Source: CAVWSM01 sp963799425 (GTDB lineage: Bacteria > Actinomycetota > Actinomycetes > Jiangellales > Jiangellaceae). Taken from it: DNA of 64,000 nucleotides. The notes beneath the pieces were generated by a model that was given only the letters and a program-made list of their open reading frames with translations, made no database searches and was not told where the DNA came from. Position numbers and translations under genes: made by a program. The DNA lies in contig CAWCXA010000018.1 in the NCBI GenBank assembly GCA_963799425.1, positions 1-64,000 of the forward strand. Direction: 5' to 3'. Of this stretch, positions 1 through 8,418 are shown piece by piece; position 1 is the stretch's first letter; the number at the start of each line of letters is the position of its first letter.

Positions 1-595
1 GCCGCTGCCGCGGCCGCGCTCGACTCCGCAAGGCGCGCACGCAGCGACTCGTCGACCTCGGCGTCCTTGTCCGCGCCGGCAATCAGGCCCGGGAAGAACG
101 GCGAGTCGCCCGAGGTCCAGCGCCGGCACTGCTCGGCGCACGACAGCACCTGCCGCTTTGCCGGCACCCGGCCGCGGGCGGCCTCGTCCAGCAGCGTCGC
201 GCGGTAGCCGTCGAGTGCACCGGGGATGAGCGCGAGGCGGATGGCGATGTTGCTCCACGCCTCCGCGCCCTCCGTCGGCATCAGGTCGAACACCTCGCGT
301 ACGCCCTGCATCGGGCTCGCGAGCACGCGCAGGATCTGAACCAGGCCCGCTTCGTACATCTCGACCTCGAGACCGAGGCGCTCCTGCATCGCCTCCTTGG
401 CGACGCGCTCCCGCTCGTCGACGGGCTCCAGGTCGCGGAGGGCGTCGAGCGTACGGACGTTGAGGTCGTTGACCGCGGCGAGGCCGGCGGGTGACAGGTC
501 AGGCATCTGGTGGTCGTGCCCGGGGATGCCCGCGTAGGTGGCGAGCAGCGGGTCGAGGGCGGCGATCTCGTCGACGTAGGAATCGGCAGGGGCAT
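1..595 (-). CDS. DUF885-family protein, N-terminal part (continues past the left edge)
   Basis: About 198 N-terminal residues are visible and the gene runs off the left edge. The body reads SYVDEIAALDP, then ATYAGIPGHDHQMPDLSP, then LNVRTLDALRDLEP, the usual opening of DUF885 proteins (about 550 residues, soluble, some considered metallopeptidase-like; the metal-binding part would lie outside the window). The first ATG, at 593-595, is in a different frame from the body, and the body frame has a stop (TGA, 621-623) and no ATG, GTG or TTG between that stop and the conserved part. A one-base error within the first ten codons is therefore likely. It lies just beyond a strong hairpin. The family is clear but its function is not known. 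Confidence 0.75.
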
Positions 596-690
596 CGATG
601 GCGCGCCGCGTTCGATGTGGTCACCCGGCGACCCTAACGAGTCCGACCTCCCGCGGCGGACAGGCGGGTTATCGATCCGGCCCAAGTCGT

Positions 691-751
691 GTTGATCACG
701 GCAAAGGCGTGATCACTTTCGAAGTTCGATCACGCCTTCGCCATGATCAAC
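691..751. repeat. Long imperfect hairpin (24-nt arms), possible terminator or REP-like element
   Basis: Left arm 691-714 and right arm 728-751 pair at 22 of 24 positions. The 13-nt centre holds a second small stem (ACTT-TCG-AAGT). Both arms begin or end with GTTGATCA and carry GGCGTGATC. The right arm contains the stop codon of the leftward L-2-hydroxyglutarate oxidase gene (TGA at 747-749), so on the minus strand it sits where a transcription terminator would be. There is no T-tract, as is common for actinobacterial terminators. The length and near-perfect pairing also fit a dispersed palindromic repeat. Confidence 0.75.
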
Positions 752-1943
752 TCCGCGTGGGCGCCTCAGGGAACTGGTCGACGACGTACTCGGCGATGGC
801 CAGCGCGAGGTGGCGCCAGGGAGGGCGCGTCGTACGGCGAGCACGCGGTCGCGCCGGAAGAGCCGGAAGTCGTCGACGAGGGAGCCGTAGGGGTCGAGGG
901 CTTGGGCTCGTACCCCGAAGACCGCGTACGACGTCGTCGGCCCGCAGCGAACGGGACGTACTCGGCGGCCGCGGAGACGAACGCCGCTTGGACAGCGACC
1001 CCGACACCCTCGGCCGCACCGGTGCGCCAATAGCGGCGGGCCAGCTTGCGGAACCCGCATAGCCGAGCGTCCCCGCCAAGTCGCGCGACTTCACTTTGCC
1101 GCGCACCGGTAGCCCTCGCGCGCAAGCGCGAGCACCGCGTTGGGGCCGACGAGCACCTCGCCGTTGTACCGCTTCGTCAGGTGGATGCCGAGGAACGGGA
1201 ACCGCGGATCGGGGACCGGGTAGATCAGCCCGCGTACGAGGTGCCGCGGTCGGGGCGCAGCTGGTAGTACTCCCCGCGGAACGGCACGATCTGCGGCTCG
1301 CCGGCTGTCCCGGCGAGGACCGCCAGCCGGTCGGACTGCAAGCCCGCGCAGACCACGGCCAGGTCGGCGGCGACTCGTCGCCGTCGGCCGTCTGGAGCAC
1401 CACGCCGTCGGCCACGCGGCTGATCCCGGTGACCTCGCGCCCGTCGAGGATCTCTGCGCCAGCCCGCCGCGCCCGGTCGGCAATCGCGTTCGTCACCGCG
1501 ACGAAGTCGACGATCGCGGTCTCCGGCGAGTGCAGCGCCGCGACCCCGACCGCGTGCGGCTCGATCTCGCGGATCTCGGCAGCGCTGACCCGCCGAAGGC
1601 CGGGTACGCCGTTGGCGGTCGCCCGGCGCTCGAGCTCGTCGAGCCGCGGCAGCTCGTCCTCTGTCAGAGCGACGACGAGCTTGCCGCACTCGTCGTACGC
1701 GATCCCCTCCTCGACGCACAGCGCGCGCAGCAGCCCGACGCCGCGCCGGCACAGCTGCGCCTTGAGCGACCCCGGCGCGTAGTAGATGCCCGCGTGGACG
1801 ACCCCGCTGTTGTGCCCGGTCTGGTGCGCGGCGAGCCGGTGCTCCTTCTCGAGCAGGGTGACCTGGGCGTCGGGGCGGACCGTGGTGAGCCTGTTGGCCA
1901 CGGCGACGCCGAGGATGCCGCCGCCGACCACCGCTATGCGCAT
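747..1943 (-). pseudogene. lhgO: L-2-hydroxyglutarate oxidase, broken by several frameshifts
   Basis: This is an FAD-dependent oxidase of the DAO fold that oxidises L-2-hydroxyglutarate to 2-oxoglutarate. The N-terminus is intact: IAVVGGGILGVAVANRL (dinucleotide-binding GxGxxG region), then HQTGHNSGVVHAGIYY, the family signature, then SLKAQLCRRG. After about residue 190 the conserved reading jumps frames near 1375, 1245, 1107, 1058, about 935 and about 830. The expected pieces reappear in order: AVVCAGLQSDRLA, RGEYYQLRPDR, YPVPDPRFPFLGIHLT, GKVKSRDLAGTLGYAG, ALDPYGSLVDDFRL, and a final LAIAEYVVDQFPEA. Total length fits the usual 400 residues. Every lost piece is still conserved, which favours sequencing errors over old decay, but a recent pseudogene cannot be excluded. 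Its start overlaps the end of the upstream gene by 10 bases. Confidence 0.8.
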
Positions 1944-2485
1944 GCCTGTTGGAGTATCACGAGTGCCGCGCGCACGGCGTCCTTTTCGAGTCTTCGCCAG
2001 GGTCGATGGGTCGTACGGCCGATGCCGGCGACCAGATCTTCGGCGGGTGGCAGGTCCTGATCGAGTACGGGTACGGCGTTGAGGCCGAGCTTTTCGGCCG
2101 CCTCGAGCAGCGCCTCGCGGTAGAGGTGGCCCTCGGCGTCGTGCAGCCAGGGATGCGACTTCAGCGACTCGGCGATGCTGCGCGCCGGCGCGGGCGCCTT
2201 GGAGACGACCCCGACCCCGGCGAGGGAGTCGGGTTGCGGGAGCTCGGCGATCAGATCGCGGAACGCCGCGGTTGCGTGCGCCAGGGCCGCGGACTCGACT
2301 GCGTGTACGAGTCGCTCAGCCTCGTCGAGCGGCAGCCCGACCGCCTCGTGGTACGGCTGGAACGGCAGGTCGTCGGGGATGAGCGGCCGCTCGATTCGGG
2401 CGACGAGCTCGGGATCGTTGACCGGCTCGGCCAGCGCCACCGCGACGACGCCGCCGCGCGCCGTGACCGCCCCGACCGCGAGCAC
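1934..2485 (-). CDS. Hypothetical protein of 183 residues downstream of accE
   Basis: A soluble, acidic, alanine-rich protein that I do not recognise. It starts at GTG 2485, seven bases after the accE stop, and its stop overlaps the lhgO start, so it is probably cotranscribed with accD-accE. Features: a hydrophobic start (VLAVGAVTARGGVVAVALAEP), a middle segment PLIPDDLPFQPYHEAVGL, a helical region with LDEAERLVHAVESAALAHATAAFRD split by charged residues, and a C-terminal GIGRTTHRPWRRLEKDAVRA. There is no signal peptide beyond the slightly hydrophobic start, and no cysteine pair or obvious catalytic motif. The frame is open throughout and the coding bias matches its neighbours, so it is likely a real gene. 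Confidence 0.6.
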   Translation of the reverse strand: MLAVGAVTARGGVVAVALAEPVNDPELVARIERPLIPDDLPFQPYHEAVGLPLDEAERLVHAVESAALAHATAAFRDLIAELPQPDSLAGVGVVSKAPAPARSIAESLKSHPWLHDAEGHLYREALLEAAEKLGLNAVPVLDQDLPPAEDLVAGIGRTTHRPWRRLEKDAVRAALVILQQACA

Positions 2486-2491
2486 GGCGCC

Positions 2492-2714
2492 TTAGCGTCC
2501 GCTGCCCGTGACCGCCAGGCGCCCGGGCCGGGGCGCGCCGCGGCACGGCTGGTCGTACGCCAGTAGGTCGCCCAGCGGCTCGCCTTGCTCGGGGTCTCAG
2601 CGGCCTCACCCGCGGCGGCGGCGCGGCGCGCGGCCACGACGGCCACGACCGCGGCCAGCTCCTCGGGCGTCGGGTTGCCACGCTTGATCGCAGCTGAGGC
2701 TCTTCGTCGCTCAC
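2492..2714 (-). CDS. accE: Acyl-CoA carboxylase epsilon subunit, frameshifted
   Basis: A small actinobacterial subunit that stabilises the complex between the biotinylated alpha chain and the beta chain. The gene begins at GTG 2714, overlapping the accD stop as GTGA. The text starts MSDEEPQLR and continues, after a frame change near 2692, as IKRGNPTPEELAAVVAVV. That stretch is the diagnostic start of epsilon subunits. A basic tail follows with SRWATYWRT and ARPGPGAWR, the other family hallmark. A second frame change just after GPGAWR would give a normal end (VTGSGR, stop TAA 2492-2494). The length of 223 bases is not a multiple of three. Two single-base errors in a gene of about 74 codons fit the error pattern of this part of the window. 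Confidence 0.75.
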
Positions 2715-4303
2715 AGCGGGATGTTCCCGTGCTTCTTCGGCGGCAGCGTGGCGCGCTTGTTGCGCAGCGCGCGCAGCGCCTTGACGATCGCGACGCGGGT
2801 CTGCGCCGGCTCGATGACACTGTCGACGTACCCGCGCTCGGCGGCGACGTACGGGTTGGCGAGCGTGTCCTCGTACTCCTGCACCATCTTGGCGCGCAGC
2901 GCCTCCGGATCGTCGGTCTCCGCGAGCTCGCGCCGATAGAGGATGTTGACCGCTCCCTGCGCCCCCATGACCGCGATCTGTGCGGTCGGCCAGGCCAGGT
3001 TGAGGTCGGCGCCGAGGTGCTTGGAGCCCATGACGTCGTACGCGCCGCCATAGGCCTTGCGCGTGATCACCGTGAGCAGCGGCACGGTCGCCTCCGCGTA
3101 GGCGTAGATGAGCTTGGCGCCGCGGCGGATGATGCCGTTCCACTCCTGGCCGGTGCCGGGCAGGAACCCTGGCACGTCGACGAACGTGAGGATGGGGATG
3201 TTGAAGGCGTCGCACGTACGGACGAAGCGCGCCGCCTTCTCCGACGCGTCGATGTCAAGCGTGCCCGCGAAGTGCAGCGGCTGGTTGGCGACGACGCCGA
3301 CCGCGTGGCCCTCGACGCGGCCGAAACCGACGACGATGTTGGGCGCGAACAGCGCGTGCACCTCGAGGAACTCGTCGTCGTCGAGGATGTGGGTGATGAC
3401 CTCGTGGATGTCGTACGGCTGGTTGGCCGAGTCGGGCACCACGACGTTGAGCTCGCGGTCGTGGTCGCTGACCTCGAGGTCGGCGTCGTCGGGGAAGGCC
3501 GGCGGCTCCTCGAGGTTGTTGCCGGGGAGGTAGGACAGCAGGGCGCGCACGTAGTCGATCGCGTCCTGCTCGTCATGCCCGAGGTAGTGCGCGACGCCGC
3601 TCTTGGTGTTGTGGGCGCGACCGCCGCCGAGGTCCTCGAACCCGACATCCTCACCGGTGACCGTCTTGATGACGTCGGGGCCGGTGATGAACATGTGCGA
3701 GGTCTGGTCGACCATCACGACGAAGTCGGTGAGCGCGGGGGAGTAGACCGCGCCGCCCGCGGACGGGCCCATGACCAGCGAGATCTGCGGGATGACGCCG
3801 GAGGCGTGCGTGTTGCGCTTGAAGATCTCGGCGTAGAGGCCGAGCGCGACCACACCCTCCTGGATGCGCGCGCCGCCGGAGTCGTTGATGCCGATGATCG
3901 GGCAGCCGGTCTTGAGCGCCAGGTCCATGACCTTGACGATCTTCTCGCCGAACACCTCGCCGAGGCTGCCGCCGAACACCGTGAAGTCCTGCGCGAACAC
4001 GCACACCTGGCGGCCGTCGACCGTGCCGAACCCGGTCACCACGCCGTCGCCGTACGGCCGGTTCTTCTCCTGCCCGAAGGCGGTCGACCGGTGCCGGGCC
4101 AGCTCGTCGAGCTCCTCGAACGACCCCTCGTCGAGCAGCATCTCGATGCGCTCGCGCGCGGTCTTCTTGCCCTTGGCGTGCTGCTTCTCCACCGCGCGCG
4201 CCGAGCCGGCGTGCACCGCCTCGTCGACGCGACGGCGCAGGTCGGCGATCTTCCCGGCGGTCGTGTGGATGTCGATCGACGGGTCAGGAGGGGTCGAACT
4301 CAT
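2711..4303 (-). CDS. accD: Acyl-CoA (propionyl/acetyl-CoA) carboxylase beta subunit
   Basis: The carboxyltransferase subunit moves CO2 from carboxybiotin to acetyl- or propionyl-CoA, giving malonyl- or methylmalonyl-CoA for lipid synthesis and propionate use. At 530 residues it has the full family length. The N-half has TARERIEMLLDEGSFEE, FGGSLGEVFGEKIVKVMD and GINDSGGARIQEGV (acyl-CoA oxyanion site). The C-half has FVDVPGFLPGTGQEWNGII (carboxybiotin side), GGAYDVMGSKHLGAD and an end PPKKHGNIPL typical of the AccD5/PccB group. It is followed by accE with a GTGA overlap. It is divergent from ppc, and the biotin ligase that serves its partner chain lies two genes away. Substrate choice (acetyl versus propionyl) cannot be fixed by eye. 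Confidence 0.95.
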   Translation of the reverse strand: MSSTPPDPSIDIHTTAGKIADLRRRVDEAVHAGSARAVEKQHAKGKKTARERIEMLLDEGSFEELDELARHRSTAFGQEKNRPYGDGVVTGFGTVDGRQVCVFAQDFTVFGGSLGEVFGEKIVKVMDLALKTGCPIIGINDSGGARIQEGVVALGLYAEIFKRNTHASGVIPQISLVMGPSAGGAVYSPALTDFVVMVDQTSHMFITGPDVIKTVTGEDVGFEDLGGGRAHNTKSGVAHYLGHDEQDAIDYVRALLSYLPGNNLEEPPAFPDDADLEVSDHDRELNVVVPDSANQPYDIHEVITHILDDDEFLEVHALFAPNIVVGFGRVEGHAVGVVANQPLHFAGTLDIDASEKAARFVRTCDAFNIPILTFVDVPGFLPGTGQEWNGIIRRGAKLIYAYAEATVPLLTVITRKAYGGAYDVMGSKHLGADLNLAWPTAQIAVMGAQGAVNILYRRELAETDDPEALRAKMVQEYEDTLANPYVAAERGYVDSVIEPAQTRVAIVKALRALRNKRATLPPKKHGNIPL

Positions 4304-4408
4304 GGGCCGCAGCGTAGCCCGCGGCCGTCGACCTACTCAGGGGTAACTGTGGGACCGCATGACGAGACGGCTCGGGGATTGTGCGGACCCACAAGTACGC
4401 TCCGGCGC
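4304..4408. promoter_or_regulatory. Divergent promoter region between accD and ppc
   Basis: These 105 bases separate the starts of two divergent transcription units, so both promoters must lie here or within the first codons. No clear -35/-10 pair or palindromic operator could be picked out by eye. No purine-rich ribosome site precedes the ppc ATG at 4409; the ten bases before it are pyrimidine- and C-rich. This would fit a short or absent leader for ppc. Confidence 0.45.
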
Positions 4409-7069
4409 ATGGGTCAAGCCGATCGAGGAGCGGCCCCCCGGGCCCGGGCCCGCGTCGAGATGCCGGACGCGCTGCGCCGCGATGTACGGATGCTGGGTGG
4501 GCTGCTCGGCGAGGTGCTCCGCGAGTACGGCGGGCAGGAGCTGCTCGATGACGTCGAGCGCCTGCGCGGACTGACGATCACCGCACACGACCTCGACCCG
4601 GCGGTCGCAGACGTGGCGGCCAAGGAGGCCACGGCGCTGGCGGCGAGCTTCGACCTGCCGCGAGCGGAGGATGTCGCCCGCGCGTTCACGGTCTACTTCC
4701 ACCTGGTCAACCTGGCCGAGCAGCAGCACCGTATCCGCACGCTTCGCGAGCGCGACCGCGCCGGTGCGCCGCTCACCGACGCGCTGGCCGGCGCAGTCCA
4801 GCAGGTCGCGGCCGAGGACGGCGAGGAGCAGGCGGCGGCACTGCTGCGCGGGCTCGAGATTCGCCCCGTGCTCACGGCGCACCCGACCGAGGCTCGCCGC
4901 CGGGCGATCGTCACCACGCTCAACCGGGTGGCCCAGCTGCTCGATGAGGCAGACGACCCCCGGCTCGGGGCGAGCGAGCGTACGGAGACCCGTCGCCGGC
5001 TGCTCGAGGCGATCGACATCCTCTGGCGTACGTCGGCATTGCGCGAGCAGCGGCCGGGTCCGCTCGACGAGGTGCGCACGGCGATGGCGGTCTTCGACGA
5101 GGTGCTGTTCCGCGTCGCGCCGCAGGTCTACCGGCACGTCGACGCGGTGCTCGCGGGCGAGCGCAGCGGCGCGGAGCCGTCGGCGGTGCCGGCGTTCATC
5201 CGGTTCGGCTCGTGGATCGGCGGCGACCGTGACGGCAACCCGTACGTCACCGCCGCCGTCACGCGGGAGGCGCTGGCGATCCAGTCCGAGCACGTACTGA
5301 TCGGCCTGGAGAACGCGAGCGCGCGCATCGGTCGTTCGCTGACCGCGTCGGCGGCCACGACTCCCGCGTCGGCGGGTGTGCACCAGCTCATCGACGACGT
5401 GACCGAGGTCAAGCCGGAGCTCGCGGACGCGCTCACCACGCGGTCGCCGGGGGAGCCGCACCGGATCGCGCTGCTGCTCGTCGCCGAGCGGGTTGCGGCG
5501 ACGCGGCGTCGCGACGCCGACCTCGCCTACGCGTCCGTCCGCGACTTCCTCGGCGACCTGCGGACCGTGCAGGATTCGCTGGCCGCCGCGGGTGCCGTGC
5601 GGCAGGCGTACGGCGAACTGCAGCACCTGATCTGGCAAGCAGAGACGTTCGGGTTCCACCTTGCCGAGCTCGAGGTGCGCCAGCACAGCAAGGTCCACGC
5701 CGCGGCGTTGGCTGAGTTGCGGGTCGGCGGTGAACGCTCCGCGCAGACCGACGAGGTGCTCGCCACGATCCGCGTGATGGCGCAGCTGCAGCAGCGCTTC
5801 GGCGCGGACGCGTGCCGCCGCTACGTCGTGTCGTTCACGCAGTCGGCCGATGACTTGGCGGCGGTGTACGAGCTGGCGGCGTACGCACTCGGTGACCGGC
5901 CGGTCGAGCTCGACGTCGTACCTCTCTTCGAGACGCGCGCGGACCTCGACAACTGCATCGACGTGCTCGACGACGCCATGCAGCAGCCGGCGATCCAGGC
6001 GCGGCTGGCGGCGACCGGTCGCCGGTTCGAGGTCATGCTCGGCTACTCCGACTCGGCCAAGGATGTCGGGCCGGTGTCGGCGACGCTTGCGCTGTACGAC
6101 GCGCAGGGCCGGCTCGCCGACTGGGCGGCGCGACACGACATCACGCTCACGATGTTCCACGGACGTGGCGGCGCGCTCGGCCGCGGCGGCGGGCCGGCCA
6201 ACCGGGCGGTGCTCGCGCAGGCGCCAGGCTCGGTGTCCGGGCGGTTCAAGGTGACCGAGCAGGGCGAGGTCATCTTCGCGCGCTACGGCGACCCGACGAT
6301 CGCGCACCGGCACATCGAGCAGGTCGCGGCCGCGGTCCTGCTCGCCTCGACGCCCGCGGTGGAGCGGCGGGCGCACGAGGCCGCGGAGCGGTTCGCCGAC
6401 GTGGCATCGTCGCTGGATGCGGCGGCCCGCGAGTCGTACCACCGGCTCGTCCGCACCGAGGGCTTCGCCGAGTGGTTCGCGACGGTGACGCCGCTCGAGG
6501 AGCTCGGCGCGCTGCCGATCGGCTCGCGGCCGGCCCGCCGCGGCCTGTCGCTGTCGTCGCTGGAGGATCTGCGGGCGATCCCGTGGGTGTTCGCGTGGGC
6601 GCAGACGAGGGCCAACGTGCCGGGTTGGTACGGCCTCGGCTCCGGCCTCGCCGCGGTCGGCGATGTGGGTGTGCTGCAGACCGCGTACGCCGAATGGCCG
6701 CTCTTCACCGTTCTCATGGAGAACGCCGAGATGTCGCTCGCCAAGACTGATCGGCGGATCCTGTCCGGCTACCTCGACCTCGGCGGTCGTGACGACCTCG
6801 CTGCGCAGGTCATGGACGAGCACGCGCGCACCGTCGAGTGGGTGCTGCAGGTGACCGGGCACACGAGGCTGCTGGAGGACAGGCACGTGCTGGGGTGGGC
6901 GGTCGCGCTGCGCAACCCGTACGTCGACGCGCTCTCCCACCTGCAGCTGCGCGCGCTGCGGGCGCTGCGTGGCGGCGAGGGGCTCACTGACGGCGATGTC
7001 GACGCGCTGCGGCGGCTACTGCTGATCACGGTCAACGGCGTCGCCGCGGGGCTGCAGAACACGGGCTGA
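4409..7069 (+). CDS. ppc: Phosphoenolpyruvate carboxylase
   Basis: Makes oxaloacetate from phosphoenolpyruvate and bicarbonate, refilling the TCA cycle. At 886 residues it has normal length. Catalytic motifs are all present: VLTAHPTEARRR with the proton-transfer histidine near residue 158, FGSWIGGDRDGNPYVT near 270, GYSDSAKDVG near 545, and FHGRGGALGRGGGP near 583 (the mobile loop with key arginines). The C-terminus is AAGLQNTG, the invariant end of the family. The start at ATG 4409 was chosen because the open frame upstream runs antisense through accD and has no family similarity. The stop overlaps the birA start by one base (TGATG), so the two are translationally coupled. The lead gene of a six-gene rightward run. 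Confidence 0.97.
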   Translation: MGQADRGAAPRARARVEMPDALRRDVRMLGGLLGEVLREYGGQELLDDVERLRGLTITAHDLDPAVADVAAKEATALAASFDLPRAEDVARAFTVYFHLVNLAEQQHRIRTLRERDRAGAPLTDALAGAVQQVAAEDGEEQAAALLRGLEIRPVLTAHPTEARRRAIVTTLNRVAQLLDEADDPRLGASERTETRRRLLEAIDILWRTSALREQRPGPLDEVRTAMAVFDEVLFRVAPQVYRHVDAVLAGERSGAEPSAVPAFIRFGSWIGGDRDGNPYVTAAVTREALAIQSEHVLIGLENASARIGRSLTASAATTPASAGVHQLIDDVTEVKPELADALTTRSPGEPHRIALLLVAERVAATRRRDADLAYASVRDFLGDLRTVQDSLAAAGAVRQAYGELQHLIWQAETFGFHLAELEVRQHSKVHAAALAELRVGGERSAQTDEVLATIRVMAQLQQRFGADACRRYVVSFTQSADDLAAVYELAAYALGDRPVELDVVPLFETRADLDNCIDVLDDAMQQPAIQARLAATGRRFEVMLGYSDSAKDVGPVSATLALYDAQGRLADWAARHDITLTMFHGRGGALGRGGGPANRAVLAQAPGSVSGRFKVTEQGEVIFARYGDPTIAHRHIEQVAAAVLLASTPAVERRAHEAAERFADVASSLDAAARESYHRLVRTEGFAEWFATVTPLEELGALPIGSRPARRGLSLSSLEDLRAIPWVFAWAQTRANVPGWYGLGSGLAAVGDVGVLQTAYAEWPLFTVLMENAEMSLAKTDRRILSGYLDLGGRDDLAAQVMDEHARTVEWVLQVTGHTRLLEDRHVLGWAVALRNPYVDALSHLQLRALRALRGGEGLTDGDVDALRRLLLITVNGVAAGLQNTG

Positions 7070-7827
7070 TGATCCACTCGTTCTGGGGTCCCGTGCGGTT
7101 CGTACGCCAGACCGGCTCGACCAACGCCGACGTCGCTGCGGCGGCGCGGGACGGTGCGCCCGAGGGCCTTGTCATCCACGCGGGCGAGCAGACCAGCGGG
7201 CGCGGGCGGCTGGCGCGGGAGTGGAGCTCGCCGCCGGGCTCGAGCCTGTCGATGTCGGTGCTGCTGCGCCCTGTTGACGTTGCGGTCTCCCGCTGGACGT
7301 GGCTGCCGCTGCTCGTCGGCGTCGCCGTGGCCGATGCGGTGCGTTCCGTGTCCGGCGTCTCGGTCGGGCTGAAGTGGCCCAACGACGTGCTCGTGGACGA
7401 CCGCAAGCTGGCCGGCATCCTCGTCGAACGGGTCGAGACCGAGGGCGGGCCCGCGGTCGTGGCCGGCATCGGGCTCAACGTCTCCGTGCCCGCGGCGGAC
7501 CTGCCACCGGGCGCCGTGTCGCTGGACACCCGCTCGTCGGCGCGGCTGACCCGCGAGGACGTCCTGGCTGCGGTGCTGCACGAGCTCGCCGCGGGCTACC
7601 TGCGCTGGCGCGAGGCCGAGGGTTCGGCGGCGGCCTGGCTCGCGGCTGCGTACACCGAACGGTGCGTGACCCTCGGCCAGGACGTACACGTCTCGCTGCC
7701 AGGCGCCCGTACGGTCGTCGGACGCGCGGTGGCGATCGACGAGGAAGGTCGGCTCGTGGTCGACGGCCCCGAGGGTCGTACGGCGGTCGGCGCGGGCGAT
7801 GTCGTCCACGTGCGGCCGGCGGGCTGA
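7069..7827 (+). CDS. birA: Biotin--[acetyl-CoA-carboxylase] ligase
   Basis: Activates biotin with ATP and attaches it to the lysine of acyl-CoA carboxylase alpha chains and pyruvate carboxylase. At 252 residues it is a class I ligase without the N-terminal helix-turn-helix, so it is an enzyme and not a repressor. Motifs: RQTGSTNADV near residue 13, the biotin/AMP loop TSGRGRLAREW at 42-52, LKWPNDVLV near 103 with DRKLAGILVE, and GIGLNVSVP. The C-terminal SH3-like cap ends with GDVVHVRPAG. It sits one gene from accD/accE, whose complex it serves. Coupled to ppc by a one-base overlap. Confidence 0.93.
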   Translation: MIHSFWGPVRFVRQTGSTNADVAAAARDGAPEGLVIHAGEQTSGRGRLAREWSSPPGSSLSMSVLLRPVDVAVSRWTWLPLLVGVAVADAVRSVSGVSVGLKWPNDVLVDDRKLAGILVERVETEGGPAVVAGIGLNVSVPAADLPPGAVSLDTRSSARLTREDVLAAVLHELAAGYLRWREAEGSAAAWLAAAYTERCVTLGQDVHVSLPGARTVVGRAVAIDEEGRLVVDGPEGRTAVGAGDVVHVRPAG

Positions 7828-7893
7828 CGGCTAGCACGCGAAACATGCGGCGCCAGACCCCGCAGAACCGGCCGAACGTGGCACGATGCGCAC

Positions 7894-8418
7894 ATGGTTG
7901 TCGCGTTCCCGCAGAAGCTCCTGGGTGACGGGGAAGAGGTCATCCTGCACGAGCGCACCCACTGGAAGTCCCTGGTCCTCCCGGCCGTGATCCTCATCGT
8001 GACCTGCGCCGCTGCGGGGTTTCTGCTGGCGGTCGGCACCGACTGGTCAACGTGGCCGGTGATCATCGTCGCGCTGCTCGTGATCCTCATCTTTTCGGTG
8101 TGGCCGTTCCTCAACTGGCTTTCGTCGACTGACACCTTGACCAACCGGCGGCTGATCACTCGGCAGGGCGTGTTCACCCGAACGGGTCGCGACATCCCGC
8201 TCAAGAAGGTCAATGACGTGTCGTACGAACGCGGCCCCATCGACCGCCTGCTCGGTTGCGGCACGCTGGTCGTGGAGTCGGCCGGCGAGCGGGGGCACAA
8301 CGTCATCCGCGACGTGCCGAAGGTCGAGTTCTTCCACCTCAAGCTGCAAGAGCTGCTGCTCGACGTCGACATCCCCGATGAGACCGACCAGCGCCGGAGC
8401 AACGACCAGGCACCGTGA
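7894..8418 (+). CDS. Membrane PH-domain (bPH2) protein
   Basis: A 174-residue membrane protein. A short cytoplasmic start (PQKLLGDGEEVILHERTHWK) is followed by two transmembrane helices (about residues 25-45 and 50-70). A bacterial PH domain comes next with the family marks LTNRRLITRQGVFTRTGRDIPL, split here by strand turns, and KVNDVSYERGPIDRLLGCG. The C-tail is charged. In many actinobacteria this gene lies right after birA, as it does here with a 66-base gap. Its stop overlaps the cyclase start (GTGA), so the two products are probably made together. Molecular function is unknown; a lipid or protein docking role is inferred from the fold only. Confidence 0.85.
   Translation: MVVAFPQKLLGDGEEVILHERTHWKSLVLPAVILIVTCAAAGFLLAVGTDWSTWPVIIVALLVILIFSVWPFLNWLSSTDTLTNRRLITRQGVFTRTGRDIPLKKVNDVSYERGPIDRLLGCGTLVVESAGERGHNVIRDVPKVEFFHLKLQELLLDVDIPDETDQRRSNDQAP

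Noticed and set aside
2585..4408. Upstream extension of the ppc frame by 608 codons
   Set aside because: The extension is antisense to accD and unlike any PEP carboxylase; the family starts at the ATG 4409 text.
4337..6940. Open frame of 867 codons on the minus strand
   Set aside because: It is antisense to ppc, Arg/Pro-rich with no conserved run, and is caused by the strong third-position G/C bias.
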